Origin: Marinifilum sp965230805
GTDB taxonomy: Bacteria; Bacteroidota; Bacteroidia; Bacteroidales; Marinifilaceae
DNA: 64,000 nucleotides
Assembly: GCF_965230805.1 (NCBI RefSeq)
Contig: NZ_OZ246019.1
Span: 620,001-684,000 of the forward strand
Direction: 5' to 3'
The translations under genes and the position numbers were made by a program. The notes below the pieces were generated by a model that had not been told where the DNA came from, did no database searches, and worked only from the letters and a program-made list of their open reading frames with translations. Below are positions 27,125 through 35,640 of the stretch, piece by piece. Position 1 is the first letter of the stretch. The number at the start of each line of letters is the position of its first letter.

Positions 27125-28027
27125 TTAAAGTAGTAAGCCCAAGCCAAAACTCAAGCTAAACAAGAGTGTTGATAAGGCTAATTTTTTTAGTTCCGGATCT
27201 AATTCCTGCGCTACTTTGTTTTTTGCTACAACATAAATGTGTTTCAATAGTAATGGCAAGCTAATCAAAAATAGTAACTGGTAAATTGAATTCCAGTGTA
27301 TTAAAACATATGCACAAGCCGAAAGAATTGCAAATCCGATTAAAAACAAATGATATTTTTTTGCTTTTTCCGAACCAATTTTTACTACCAAGGTTCTTTT
27401 TCCGCTATTCGAATCATTTTCGATATCGCGCATGTTATTCAGGTTTAATACACCTACACTAAGCAATCCTACCGATGTTGCCGGCAATAAAATGCTCCAG
27501 TTTACATCTCCGGTGTGCAAAAAATAGCAGCCCACAACCCCGGTTAAACCAAAAAACAGGAATACAAACAGATCGCCAAAACCATTATATCCGTATGGAT
27601 TATTACCAACTGTATAATTTATGGCAGCAGCTATGGCAAGCAATCCAAGACCTAACATGACAAATGCCTGAGTATAACTTAACAATTGCAAGGCTTCCCA
27701 AAGCAAGAATAAACCTGCTGTTAAGGACAACAGAGCAAACACAAATACCATTCGAATCATTTCCTTTTTCGAAATTACTCCACTTTGCACTGCCCTTTCC
27801 GGTCCAAGCCGATTTTCATTGTCTGCACCACTTACAGAATCACCTAAATCATTGGCTAAATTCGACAATATCTGTAAAAACAAAGTTGTTAAACTTGCCA
27901 AAAGAAATATTTTAATACTAAATTTTCCATCGGCAGCAGCCAATAAACTTCCAAGAAAAATATTAGAAAGTGCCAAAGGCAAAGTTCTTAGTCTGAATGC
28001 ATGAACCCATGCTTTCGTTTTGCTCAT
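27125..28027 (-). CDS. menA: 1,4-Dihydroxy-2-naphthoate polyprenyltransferase
   Basis: The 300-residue UbiA-family membrane protein has about eight helices and the prenyl-diphosphate metal motif NLANDLGDSVSGADNENR (an NDxxD-type box). A second acidic box is LNNMRDIENDSNSGKRTLVVKIG. It joins the polyprenyl tail to DHNA. The ATG at 28027 is preferred over a TTG at 28048. It begins the menA-menC-menE block, separated from menB by about 4.6 kb of unrelated genes. Confidence 0.93.
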   Translation of the reverse strand: MSKTKAWVHAFRLRTLPLALSNIFLGSLLAAADGKFSIKIFLLASLTTLFLQILSNLANDLGDSVSGADNENRLGPERAVQSGVISKKEMIRMVFVFALLSLTAGLFLLWEALQLLSYTQAFVMLGLGLLAIAAAINYTVGNNPYGYNGFGDLFVFLFFGLTGVVGCYFLHTGDVNWSILLPATSVGLLSVGVLNLNNMRDIENDSNSGKRTLVVKIGSEKAKKYHLFLIGFAILSACAYVLIHWNSIYQLLFLISLPLLLKHIYVVAKNKVAQELDPELKKLALSTLLFSLSFGLGLLL

Positions 28028-28199
28028 AGGTAAAATTGAATTGATCAAGCTGTAAATTTAATAATTTTGGACAGACAAGCCACAATGGGGAAAGCTGTCA
28101 TTCTGCCTCTACTCGCTTTCACAAAAAAAGCGATGCAATGCACCGCTCTTATGGTACAAACCTGAAATGCCAGGTATCTACCACCATTGATATGAAAAG

Positions 28200-28568
28200 T
28201 TATGCTTCTAATTCGGGAGTAATGGCATTGGCAAATTTCTTCGATAATTCGAAATATCTTTCCTTAAAATCATCGTGTTTGATGTATTCTTTGATCTGAT
28301 TTTGCCAACCATCAGCTTCTTCCGATAATTCCATGATTCTTTTTTTATTCGCAATATTCTCGCTGTTCTTTTTCTCTTCCTCAACAACTTGGATGTATTG
28401 ATTTACCCACTTTTCGTATCGAGTAAGAAAAGCTTCACGATCTTCGGGCTTTGAGTATTTGTTTACATTAACATCAGCCAAAACCTCACTATCAATCAAA
28501 GCTACAGCTCCTGCGGTTAACCCCAGTTTCTGTAAAAAACTTCTTCTGTTTGTATTTTGATTACTCAT
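28200..28568 (-). CDS. Small hypothetical protein with twin-arginine signal
   Basis: The 122-residue protein begins with a Tat-like signal (NRRSFLQKLGLTAGAVALIDS). The mature part of about 90 residues is helical and highly charged and has no Cys or His cofactor motif. Tat export of so small a protein suggests it leaves folded or in complex with a partner. Its function is unknown. It lies upstream of menA on the same strand with a 172-bp gap and is probably not part of the men operon. Confidence 0.7.
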   Translation of the reverse strand: MSNQNTNRRSFLQKLGLTAGAVALIDSEVLADVNVNKYSKPEDREAFLTRYEKWVNQYIQVVEEEKKNSENIANKKRIMELSEEADGWQNQIKEYIKHDDFKERYFELSKKFANAITPELEA

Positions 28569-28723
28569 ATTTTTCTATTTCAGACTAACAGGTCTTAAAA
28601 CTACTATTTAAAATCAGTTTAAACAAGAATTCTTTGCAGATTTGTTACTCCAAATTGAATGAACACCATTTATTCCTAATTTATAACTCATAATTATTCA
28701 CTATTTTCAAGCTCAGATCTATT

Positions 28724-28992
28724 TAACGTGAGTTCGCCGAAAAATTCTATCCACAGAAAGTTATATTTGCGATAGATTTGCATTAAAAATTTGGAAAGAA
28801 TAGCGGGCTATTTTGAGGAATTTTTAATGTGAAGATGTCGTAAAGAGAACTTTCCATTAGGTGTTTGCCTGCTTTCGGCATATATTTTATCAAATCTTCT
28901 TGAAATATCCCGATATTCCTTCGAAAATTTGAGAAAATTTCTACTCAAAATCAGATCAAACTGTGAACGAATTTTACCTCGAACTCACGTTA
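28724..28992 (+). repeat. 269-bp inverted-repeat element, copy 2
   Basis: Full copy in plus orientation, exactly 269 bp, with the same internal hairpins as copy 1. The left end has a variant GTTCGCCGAAAAATTC. TATTTA flanks both sides. It lies between the divergent Tat-signal gene and the HD-domain gene and fills most of that gap. Confidence 0.93.
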
Positions 28993-29029
28993 TTTACTGA
29001 TGATTGTTCACCGATAACCGAAAACTGCC

Positions 29030-29605
29030 ATGCCTCACATTCCAACACGCAAAGAAGCATACGAACTGCTTACCACATACACCAAAAACCCCGGATTGAT
29101 TATTCATGCCAAAGCCGTTGAAGCATGTATGAGATATTATGCCCGAAAACATGGCGAGGATGAAGAAAAATGGGGAATTATAGGATTGGTTCACGATATG
29201 GATTGGGAACAATTCCCGCAAGAGCATACCCAAAGGACACGTAAAATTCTGGAAGCAGTCAATTGGCCCGAGGAATACATTCGTGCTATCGAGAGCCACG
29301 CATATTTAACCTGTACCAATGTTGTTCCGCAATCTTTGTTAGAGAAAACCATTTACGCCGTTGATGAATTAACTGGATTAATAAGAACCACAGCCTTGAT
29401 TCGTCCATCGAAATCGGTTTTGGATGTGAAAGTAAAATCGGTAAAACGAAACTGGAAAAACAAACGCTTTGCCGCCGGTGTAGACCGAACAGTAATTGAA
29501 CGTGGAGCCGAAATGCTTGGAATGGAAATTCCTGATTTAATTCATGATTGCATTGAAGCTATGAAGGAAGTGGCGGAGGAATTGGAGTTAAAGGGGAATT
29601 TGTAA
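29030..29605 (+). CDS. HD-domain phosphohydrolase
   Basis: The 191-residue protein has a metal-binding HD domain: His in LIIHAKAVEACM, the HD pair in GLVHDMDWEQFP (about residues 54-55) and His in AIESHAYL. Homologues are often annotated as HDIG-domain hydrolases acting on nucleotides or related phosphates, substrate unknown. It lies between copy 2 of the 269-bp repeat and a small membrane-protein gene, inside the segment that separates the two men blocks. Confidence 0.87.
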   Translation: MPHIPTRKEAYELLTTYTKNPGLIIHAKAVEACMRYYARKHGEDEEKWGIIGLVHDMDWEQFPQEHTQRTRKILEAVNWPEEYIRAIESHAYLTCTNVVPQSLLEKTIYAVDELTGLIRTTALIRPSKSVLDVKVKSVKRNWKNKRFAAGVDRTVIERGAEMLGMEIPDLIHDCIEAMKEVAEELELKGNL

Positions 29606-29663
29606 GCTTAACTACAAGGCACGAATCCACAAATTGATTCCATTTAATGAAAACACTCAAATC

Positions 29664-30125
29664 ATGCGACTTTTAACCTTCATACTATGGATTATTGCAA
29701 CAGGCCTGGTTCTTTTGGATAAGACTACGCCTTTGGAAATTACCAATATAAAATTCTACTATTGTTTACTTCTTATTTCAATCACACTTCTAGCAAGTAC
29801 AATTTTAAGATTTTGGTTAAAACTAAAAGGAGAAATACTAATCATGTCAATCACAATAAGTACTGCATTGCTTTTTTCTATTGCATATGCATTTACTTGG
29901 CGTTTGGAATGGAAAACTGAAACAATACTCTACAAAAATCTTCATCTTCAAAACCGAAGCATCGAATTTCAAAGAAAGGATCTTGGTGCCTTGGGATCTA
30001 TTTCAAGAACCATAGATCGAATAATCATGATACCATATTTTGAATGGAACAAAGAAATATCAATAAACAAGATTGATACTGTAAGTTGGGAGATTGTCGA
30101 TATTGAAGCAAGCAAAACGTGCTAA
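29664..30125 (+). CDS. Hypothetical small membrane protein
   Basis: The 153-residue protein has three hydrophobic helices in its first 80 residues (MRLLTFILWIIATGLVLL, FYYCLLLISITLLASTILRF and a third ending IAYAFTW). A soluble C-terminal part of about 75 residues follows. The ATG at 29664 is chosen over a TTG at 29634. No family was recognised. It follows the HD gene by 58 bp and may share its transcript. Confidence 0.6.
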   Translation: MRLLTFILWIIATGLVLLDKTTPLEITNIKFYYCLLLISITLLASTILRFWLKLKGEILIMSITISTALLFSIAYAFTWRLEWKTETILYKNLHLQNRSIEFQRKDLGALGSISRTIDRIIMIPYFEWNKEISINKIDTVSWEIVDIEASKTC

Positions 30126-30131
30126 GTAAAG

Positions 30132-30300
30132 ACTAGTGTAAAGAATGCTAATTCCCCGAACTAATTTTTTGACCTATTTTCCTTTCTACTGCGTTAAGCT
30201 TTTTCGCCGTAGCTAAGGCTATGCCTGTAAACCTTGCCTTGTAAAAAGAAAAATATTTTCAAAAACTTTAATTCGTTTTATTAACACTCTTCACACTAGT
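30132..30300. repeat. Imperfect inverted-repeat element, about 169 bp
   Basis: The left end ACTAGTGTAAAGAATGCTAA and the reverse complement of the right end differ at 3 of 20 positions. No frame lies inside. It has a shape like a MITE but shares no sequence with the 269-bp family. Only one copy occurs in the window, so mobility is unproven. Confidence 0.5.
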
Positions 30301-30418
30301 TGTAAGGCATTTAAAAAGCAAATACTTCTTATGTCCCCCTTCAATAGAAATAAGCATGCTATCAATATACAAGCTCATACCAGAAGGAAAACAATTGTTC
30401 AATCTTGTTTTTTCTTAA

Positions 30419-30795
30419 ATCTGGGTTTCTGAGAGGATTTTCGTTGTAAAATGGATTGATCTGGATTTCTGAGCAAAAATTACCTTGTTTTTTTCGAAAT
30501 CTGAGTTTCTAAGCGTTTTTACAAGGTATTTTCGAGAAATCTGACTTTCTGAAAGCAAATTTTATTGCAAAATGGATTGATCTGGATTTCTGAAAGGATT
30601 TTATCTTGTAATTTTTAAAATCTGAATTTCTCACTCCCATTTTCAAGGAAATTTTCGTTTCTCTGGATTTCTCACTCCAAATTCACTTGTAAAATTCATG
30701 ATCGGAGTTTCTGAGCCGAAAATTCCTTGTTTTTACTCAAATCTGAGTTTCGCACTCCCATTTTCAATCTGAATTTTTATTCTTCTTGTTTTTTA
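30419..30795 (+). repeat. Degenerate tandem array, about ten units of about 40 bp
   Basis: The core ATCTGrrTTTCTgA recurs at about 30419, 30459, 30499, 30539, 30580, 30620, 30661, 30701, 30741 and 30777. A weaker TTGTAAAAT or CCTTGT element recurs between cores. The pitch is 40 bp with small drift. It is noncoding and ends about 180 bp before the gene at 30977. No spacer-like unique segments or cas genes are present. Confidence 0.85.
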
Positions 30796-30976
30796 GTGAA
30801 AATCTATTTTGTTAATACAAAAATCAATCAATTTAGCAATTATATGTTAAAATAACCACACTACACCACAAAAGTTTACCATTTTAAATATTTTATAGAT
30901 TTTTCTTGCTTATTCAAATTCATTTTTATTAAGTTCACACTGCCCAACTTAAAAATAACTCTTAAATTTATCTTAA

Positions 30977-31738
30977 ATGGATACAAAATTATTAAGCACC
31001 TGCACAGGAGGTGAAGCTCATGATGCCAGTAGTAACAGCCGTTCGGTTCTTTCTAAAATTGATTTTAGCGCAGACACAAACTTAACTGCAATTGTTACAA
31101 AGCTTGAATCAAAAGAAACAAGTCTGCTAAATTCCATCGGGATTGAAACAAAATCGGAATATACCGCTGAAGTATCGGCTCTGGATTCAATTTTTGATGA
31201 CAGGGTGATCTGTTTAAAAATGTTTGTTGATTCTAACATGCATATGCAAGATCCTGTATTGATAAACAAAGCAAACAAAATTTGGAGCAAGATTGAAGCC
31301 AATGATCTTTACATGTACAAGCTGGGATATGAAGAACAAATGACCAATGCATTATCCATGTTTACCGAATTGGATCAGGAGGAATATCAAACCATGATGG
31401 CTGATCTATTGGGTGTAAAAGAGAGCTATGTTTTGTGCAAAACGGCTTATACCGATTTGCAAAATATGTATCGCCAAGGTCAGGAAGTAAAAGCTTTAAA
31501 AAAACAAATCATTCCTTCGAGTGTGATTAAAAAAGATGTAGTGGAAATTATCAACGACAAATTGCTTCCATATCTGGGCGTATTGGTAGACAACCATCCT
31601 GAAACATATGCCGATGCATTTGCAAAGATCAATCACTACATCGATTTAATCAATCAAAAAATCAGGACTCGCAGAAGTAAAGCTAATACCGAAGAAGATC
31701 CTGGTAGCGAAGAAAAACCTAGTAACAAAGCGGAATAA
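30977..31738 (+). CDS. DUF6261-like helical protein
   Basis: The 253-residue protein is predicted to be nearly all helical, with repeated heptad-like stretches (LTAIVTKLESKETSLLNSIG, VLCKTAYTDLQNMYRQGQEV) and a charged disordered tail (RRSKANTEEDPGSEEKPSNKAE). There is no signal peptide or catalytic motif. It resembles the uncharacterised bacteroidotal DUF6261 group, a tentative match. It stands alone after an 850-bp repeat-rich gap that includes a ten-unit array, and has its own terminator. Confidence 0.7.
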   Translation: MDTKLLSTCTGGEAHDASSNSRSVLSKIDFSADTNLTAIVTKLESKETSLLNSIGIETKSEYTAEVSALDSIFDDRVICLKMFVDSNMHMQDPVLINKANKIWSKIEANDLYMYKLGYEEQMTNALSMFTELDQEEYQTMMADLLGVKESYVLCKTAYTDLQNMYRQGQEVKALKKQIIPSSVIKKDVVEIINDKLLPYLGVLVDNHPETYADAFAKINHYIDLINQKIRTRRSKANTEEDPGSEEKPSNKAE

Positions 31739-31764
31739 GTCATAAATTTTAGATGTTTTTAGGT

Positions 31765-31797
31765 AGAGGCAAGGCTGAAGGGTCTTGTCTCTTTTTT
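31765..31797 (+). terminator. Terminator of the DUF6261-like gene
   Basis: AGAGGCAAG pairs with CTTGTCTCT (one G-U) around a 10-nt loop, followed by six T. Confidence 0.75.
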
Positions 31798-31814
31798 GTA
31801 TGCAATTTTTCGAG

Positions 31815-32054
31815 TTAATTGCCTTTAATTTCTATCAATATTCGATCAAATTCGTCCATAAAAGCTTCAACCAAATGATACTGCTTATTTGTATTCTTAT
31901 CAATAAAAACGATGCCTTCATCATTGCCAAACCTTATTGATGCTAATTTCAAAAATACAGACTTAATCAGAAGCGCACCAATAAAGTTCAATATCTGATG
32001 TTTTGTCATTCGATACAAACTCTTTTCCCCCCTTTCATTAATCTTACATTTCAT
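31815..32054 (-). CDS. Small hypothetical protein
   Basis: A 79-residue frame with ATG start and mixed composition (ends YHLVEAFMDEFDRILIEIKGN). The amphipathic C-terminus and reasonable codon use suggest a real but unrecognised protein. Four bases beyond its start codon lies a lone 22-bp end of the 269-bp repeat, so any promoter would include or replace repeat sequence. It may be the remnant of a longer gene. Confidence 0.4.
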   Translation of the reverse strand: MKCKINERGEKSLYRMTKHQILNFIGALLIKSVFLKLASIRFGNDEGIVFIDKNTNKQYHLVEAFMDEFDRILIEIKGN

Positions 32055-32058
32055 ATAG

Positions 32059-32080
32059 TAACGTGAGTTCGACGTAAAAT
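32059..32080 (+). repeat. Lone end of the 269-bp element (fragment 3)
   Basis: Only the first 22 bp of the terminal repeat (TAACGTGAGTTCGA and on through GTAAAAT) are present, without interior or second end. It lies between the small gene at 31815 and the acetyltransferase gene. Confidence 0.85.
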
Positions 32081-32111
32081 CAATTGTTAATTCGTAATTC
32101 CAAACTTGTAA

Positions 32112-32603
32112 TTAAATCTCTCTCCCATAATAAACATGCGAACACCACTCTCCATCCACATTGGCAATATTGGGCAAACAAGCCCAACGCTCGAAGCCAA
32201 ATTTTTCCAATAATTTGATACTTGCCATGTTGGGTTCCAGCAAAATGGCAAACAGGTGTTTAATATGGTATTGAGATGCTTGTTTGATGGCAAAATCCAT
32301 TAGTTGGCTGCCCATGCCTTTTCCTTGGTGATCATCGTGCAGATAATAGCTCACTTCAAGCGCAGTTTGCAGGGCTCTTCTTCCCTGTCGGTAGGGCGAG
32401 TAGCACATCCAGCCAATGATCACTTTGTTTTCTTCCATTACAAATACGGGATACTTATTGGGGATGTGAGAAGTGAACCATTTTTCACGTTCCTCCATGC
32501 TGATTTCTTCCAAATCGGCAGTGCAGTATCTTTTGCGAACAGCCTGATTGTAGATCTCGTTAATGGCTGGTAAGTCTTTTGGGGTGGCTAGTCGGATTTG
32601 CAT
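32112..32603 (-). CDS. GNAT-family N-acetyltransferase (Pat/Bar type)
   Basis: The 163-residue protein begins MQIRLATPKDLPAINEIYNQAV and has EVSYYLHDDHQGKGMGSQLMDFAI, whose QGKGMG is the acetyl-CoA pyrophosphate loop. HLFAILLEPNMASIKLLEKFGFE follows, as in phosphinothricin-type acetyltransferases. It acetylates a small amine of unknown identity. An ATG at 32603 is preferred over upstream alternatives that run through a palindromic element. It is 90 bp downstream of menB but probably an insertion rather than a men gene. Confidence 0.88.
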   Translation of the reverse strand: MQIRLATPKDLPAINEIYNQAVRKRYCTADLEEISMEEREKWFTSHIPNKYPVFVMEENKVIIGWMCYSPYRQGRRALQTALEVSYYLHDDHQGKGMGSQLMDFAIKQASQYHIKHLFAILLEPNMASIKLLEKFGFERWACLPNIANVDGEWCSHVYYGREI

Positions 32604-32610
32604 GTTGCAT

Positions 32611-32684
32611 ACTGTCGTAGGGACTGACATATCATGTCCGATAATTAAATAAAATAAGGACACGCCATGGCGTGTCCCTACAGT
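32611..32684. repeat. REP-like palindromic element, 74 bp
   Basis: The outer arms ACTGTCGTAGGGAC and GTCCCTACAGT are inverted repeats with a small bulge. Inside lies the perfect 20-bp palindrome GGACACGCCATGGCGTGTCC (32658-32677). Palindromes with a GTAGGGAC arm are common dispersed elements in several bacterial groups. It fills the gap between menB and the acetyltransferase gene and could act as a terminator-like hairpin. Confidence 0.75.
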
Positions 32685-32692
32685 TATATCAT

Positions 32693-33517
32693 TTACCCTG
32701 GAAATTTTGGAAACTTCTGGAATTCGGGATCGCGTTTCTCCAAGAATGCATTTTTCCCTTCCTGTGCCTCTTCCATCAGGTAATACATCATGGTTGCATC
32801 ACCGGCAAACTCCATTAAACCACGTTGTCCGTCCAATTCAGCATTCAATCCACGCTTAATCATACGAATGGCCATTGGGCTGCGCATCATAATGGTTTTA
32901 CACCAGTCTACAGTTTCATCTTCCAATTTTTCCAATGGCACCACAGTGTTCACCATTCCCATATCTTCAGCCTCTTTGGCAGAGTACTGCTTGCAAAGGA
33001 ACCAAATTTCACGAGCTTTCTTCTGGCCTACGTGGCGAGCCAAATAGTTCGAACCAAAACCGGCATCAAAACTACCCACCTTAGGACCAGTCTGACCGAA
33101 TTTTGCATTGTCAGAAGCAATGGTCAAGTCGCAAACCACGTGAAGAACGTGACCGCCACCAATGGCATATCCGTTAACCATAGCAATTACCGGCTTAGGA
33201 AGCGATCGGATCGCCTTGTGCAAATCCAATACATTTAAACGAGGCACACCATGCTCATCCACATATCCACCCACACCTTTTACATTTTGGTCGCCACCCG
33301 AACAGAAAGCCTTATCGCCTGTTCCTGTTAACACAACAACACCAATATCGCTACGCTCGCGGCAAATGTCCATAGCATCCAACATATCAAAGTTGGTTTG
33401 CGGACGAAATGCATTGTACACCTCAGGACGATTGATGGTAATTTTTGCAATTCCTTCGAAAAATTCGAATTTAATATCTTCGTATTCCTTAATGGTAGTC
33501 CAGTTTCTAGTTGTCAT
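32693..33517 (-). CDS. menB: 1,4-Dihydroxy-2-naphthoyl-CoA synthase
   Basis: The 274-residue crotonase-fold protein has ITINRPEVYNAFRPQT, the oxyanion segment DKAFCSGGDQNVKGVGGY, YAIGGGHVLHVVCDLTIAS, and GPKVGSFDAGFGSNYLARHVGQKKAREIWFL, a MenB-specific stretch. It closes the naphthoate ring from o-succinylbenzoyl-CoA. Its start overlaps the menD stop by 4 bp. Confidence 0.95.
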   Translation of the reverse strand: MTTRNWTTIKEYEDIKFEFFEGIAKITINRPEVYNAFRPQTNFDMLDAMDICRERSDIGVVVLTGTGDKAFCSGGDQNVKGVGGYVDEHGVPRLNVLDLHKAIRSLPKPVIAMVNGYAIGGGHVLHVVCDLTIASDNAKFGQTGPKVGSFDAGFGSNYLARHVGQKKAREIWFLCKQYSAKEAEDMGMVNTVVPLEKLEDETVDWCKTIMMRSPMAIRMIKRGLNAELDGQRGLMEFAGDATMMYYLMEEAQEGKNAFLEKRDPEFQKFPKFPG

Positions 33518-35211
33518 ACCTTCTGTTTTATGGTTTTAAAATAATTGATTAACACTCGATCGTTTATCGTTCTTGGGGTTTTAATCTCCAGAACGGCAGC
33601 TCTTTTATTGGCTGCATAGAATTCAGGCAAAATGCTTTCTACCTCGTTTTTATTTTCTGCATAAAAATAATCCAATCCGTAGGTTTCTGCCAGCTTATCT
33701 GCACGGTATTCCTGCACGGTCTCAAAATATTCTTCCAACTCCTCCACTCCCGACGGACCGGATATGAATCTAAAGATTCCTCCTCCTCCATTGTTGATGA
33801 GAATGATTTTCAGGTTTGGACTCAGATATTTGTTCCACAATCCGTTTGAATCGTAGAAAAAACTGATGTCACCGGTAATTAGTGTAGTGATTTTGCCATT
33901 CACAAAGGCTGCTCCCACCGCTGTTGATGTACAGCCATCTATCCCACTGGTACCTCGATTCGAGTTATAGGTAATTTGATCGGATGTCTTGAACAATTGG
34001 GCATATCTTACCACCGAAGAGTTTGCCAACTGTAAATTTCCCCCTTCCGGGATTTCTTTTAAAATCTTCTCAAAAGCCTTCATATCACTCCATTGCAAGC
34101 TGTCAAGATATGCCTCATGAATTCCAGCAACCGCCAAATCTCTCTCTTTCCAGAGATTTGCATATCCACTTTGTGTATGATTTAAGGCTGGCAACAACTG
34201 ACGGAAAAATGCCAATGGCGAAACATCAATATGAGAAGTCAGATTCTTAAAAGTATCAATAAAATGATCCTCTTTCCCTACAAACCAATGTTCCTTTGGG
34301 CGATATTCGCGAAGGAATGCTTTGATCATTTTCGAAACCAACGGGCCACCAAAATTGATCAGCAAATCGGGCTGAAACGCCTTTTTTTCCTCCCCTTTAA
34401 TGGAACAGATCACCCGATCGATACAAGGCAGAAATTCCTCTCCATGCAAATTGGCAACCGATTCGGTCATTACCGCTACATTTGGCTTTTTTGCCAATTG
34501 TTTCAGCAATTGGTTTAGCTCAGCTTGCCGATGCAGCAAGCCTGCCAGTACCAATATCTTTTTGTTCGAATTGAATACCTCTGCCAACTCCTCAACACCA
34601 TCCTTGCTCAATTCATCTACCGAACTCACTTTACGGATAACCCTTTCATCCATGTCCGGATATTGTTTTACACCATACAAAGGCTCGCGCAAAGGAAAAT
34701 TGATATGAACAGGGCCTATTCTTCCTGATTGTGCACGCGACAATGCTTCATTGGCCATGCGATTCAGATACCAGCAATCGTCAGGATTATTGGCATCCAA
34801 TGGCAATTGGTAGCTGCCTTTAACAAAACCTTTGAAAACATCAGGTTGCGGTATGGCCTGACTATCATCTTGTCCAATCCATTCTGTGGGACGATCGGCT
34901 GAGATCAGCACCAAAGGCAAACGTTGGTAGTAGGCCTCAGCAACAGCAGGTCCGTAATTCAACAATGCTGTACCCGATGTACAAACCAAACCAACAGGTT
35001 TTCTGATTTGCTGGGCAATCCCCAAAGCAAAGTAAGCGGCACTGCGCTCATCTACAATCACCAAACTTTTAACTCGCTGATCTTTTGCAAAAGAAATGCT
35101 AAGTGGCGCATTTCTGGAGCCAGGCGAAACAATTACATATTCCATTCCTTTTGCCCAACAGATATCAATCAGTTCTTTCACTCCCTTGATATCCGAATAA
35201 TTTCGCTCCAT
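33514..35211 (-). CDS. menD: SEPHCHC synthase (2-oxoglutarate decarboxylase type)
   Basis: The 565-residue ThDP-dependent enzyme has the N-terminal VSPGSRNAPLSISFAKD, the catalytic Glu region DERSAAYFALGIAQ, GLVCTSGTALLNYGPAVAEAYY and RGTSGIDGCTSTAVGAAF. The diphosphate-binding segment GDISFFYDSNGLWN...NNGGGGIF follows. It joins isochorismate and 2-oxoglutarate. The start is placed at the ATG at 35211 (MERNYSDIKGV), just before the conserved domain, rather than at 35268. A 269-bp repeat lies between it and menF. Confidence 0.95.
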   Translation of the reverse strand: MERNYSDIKGVKELIDICWAKGMEYVIVSPGSRNAPLSISFAKDQRVKSLVIVDERSAAYFALGIAQQIRKPVGLVCTSGTALLNYGPAVAEAYYQRLPLVLISADRPTEWIGQDDSQAIPQPDVFKGFVKGSYQLPLDANNPDDCWYLNRMANEALSRAQSGRIGPVHINFPLREPLYGVKQYPDMDERVIRKVSSVDELSKDGVEELAEVFNSNKKILVLAGLLHRQAELNQLLKQLAKKPNVAVMTESVANLHGEEFLPCIDRVICSIKGEEKKAFQPDLLINFGGPLVSKMIKAFLREYRPKEHWFVGKEDHFIDTFKNLTSHIDVSPLAFFRQLLPALNHTQSGYANLWKERDLAVAGIHEAYLDSLQWSDMKAFEKILKEIPEGGNLQLANSSVVRYAQLFKTSDQITYNSNRGTSGIDGCTSTAVGAAFVNGKITTLITGDISFFYDSNGLWNKYLSPNLKIILINNGGGGIFRFISGPSGVEELEEYFETVQEYRADKLAETYGLDYFYAENKNEVESILPEFYAANKRAAVLEIKTPRTINDRVLINYFKTIKQKV

Positions 35212-35371
35212 ATTTTTTTGTGTGTTTCTTTTATCGTTATGCATCCTATATCCATAGGCTAAAAGCAAATAGGTTAAAGCTAAAAGCTCGTTTGAATACG
35301 GAAAACACTTTTACCTTTCTCCCTGCAGCTCTTAGATTAGTAAAGCCAAATTTAAAACAAATTCGCTTATT

Positions 35372-35640
35372 TAACGTGAGTTCGACGTAAAATTCGTTCA
35401 CAGTTTGATCTGCTTTTGAGTAGAAATTTTCTCAAATTTTCGAAGGAATATCGGGATATTTCAAGAAGATTTGAGGAAATTTATGCCGAAAGCAGGCAAA
35501 CCCATAATGGAAAGTTCTCTTTACGACATCTTCACATTAAAAATTCCTCAAAATAGCACGCTATTCTTTCCAAATTTTTAATGCAAATCTATCCCAAATA
35601 TAACTTTCTGTGGATAGAATTTTACGTCGAACTCACGTTA
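35372..35640 (-). repeat. 269-bp inverted-repeat element, copy 4
   Basis: Full copy in reverse orientation, exactly 269 bp, flanked by TATTTA on both sides. The loop of the AATAGC/GCTATT hairpin differs from other copies while the stem is intact. Its right-hand terminal TTA forms the stop codon (TAA on the minus strand) of menF. It separates menF from menD. Confidence 0.93.
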
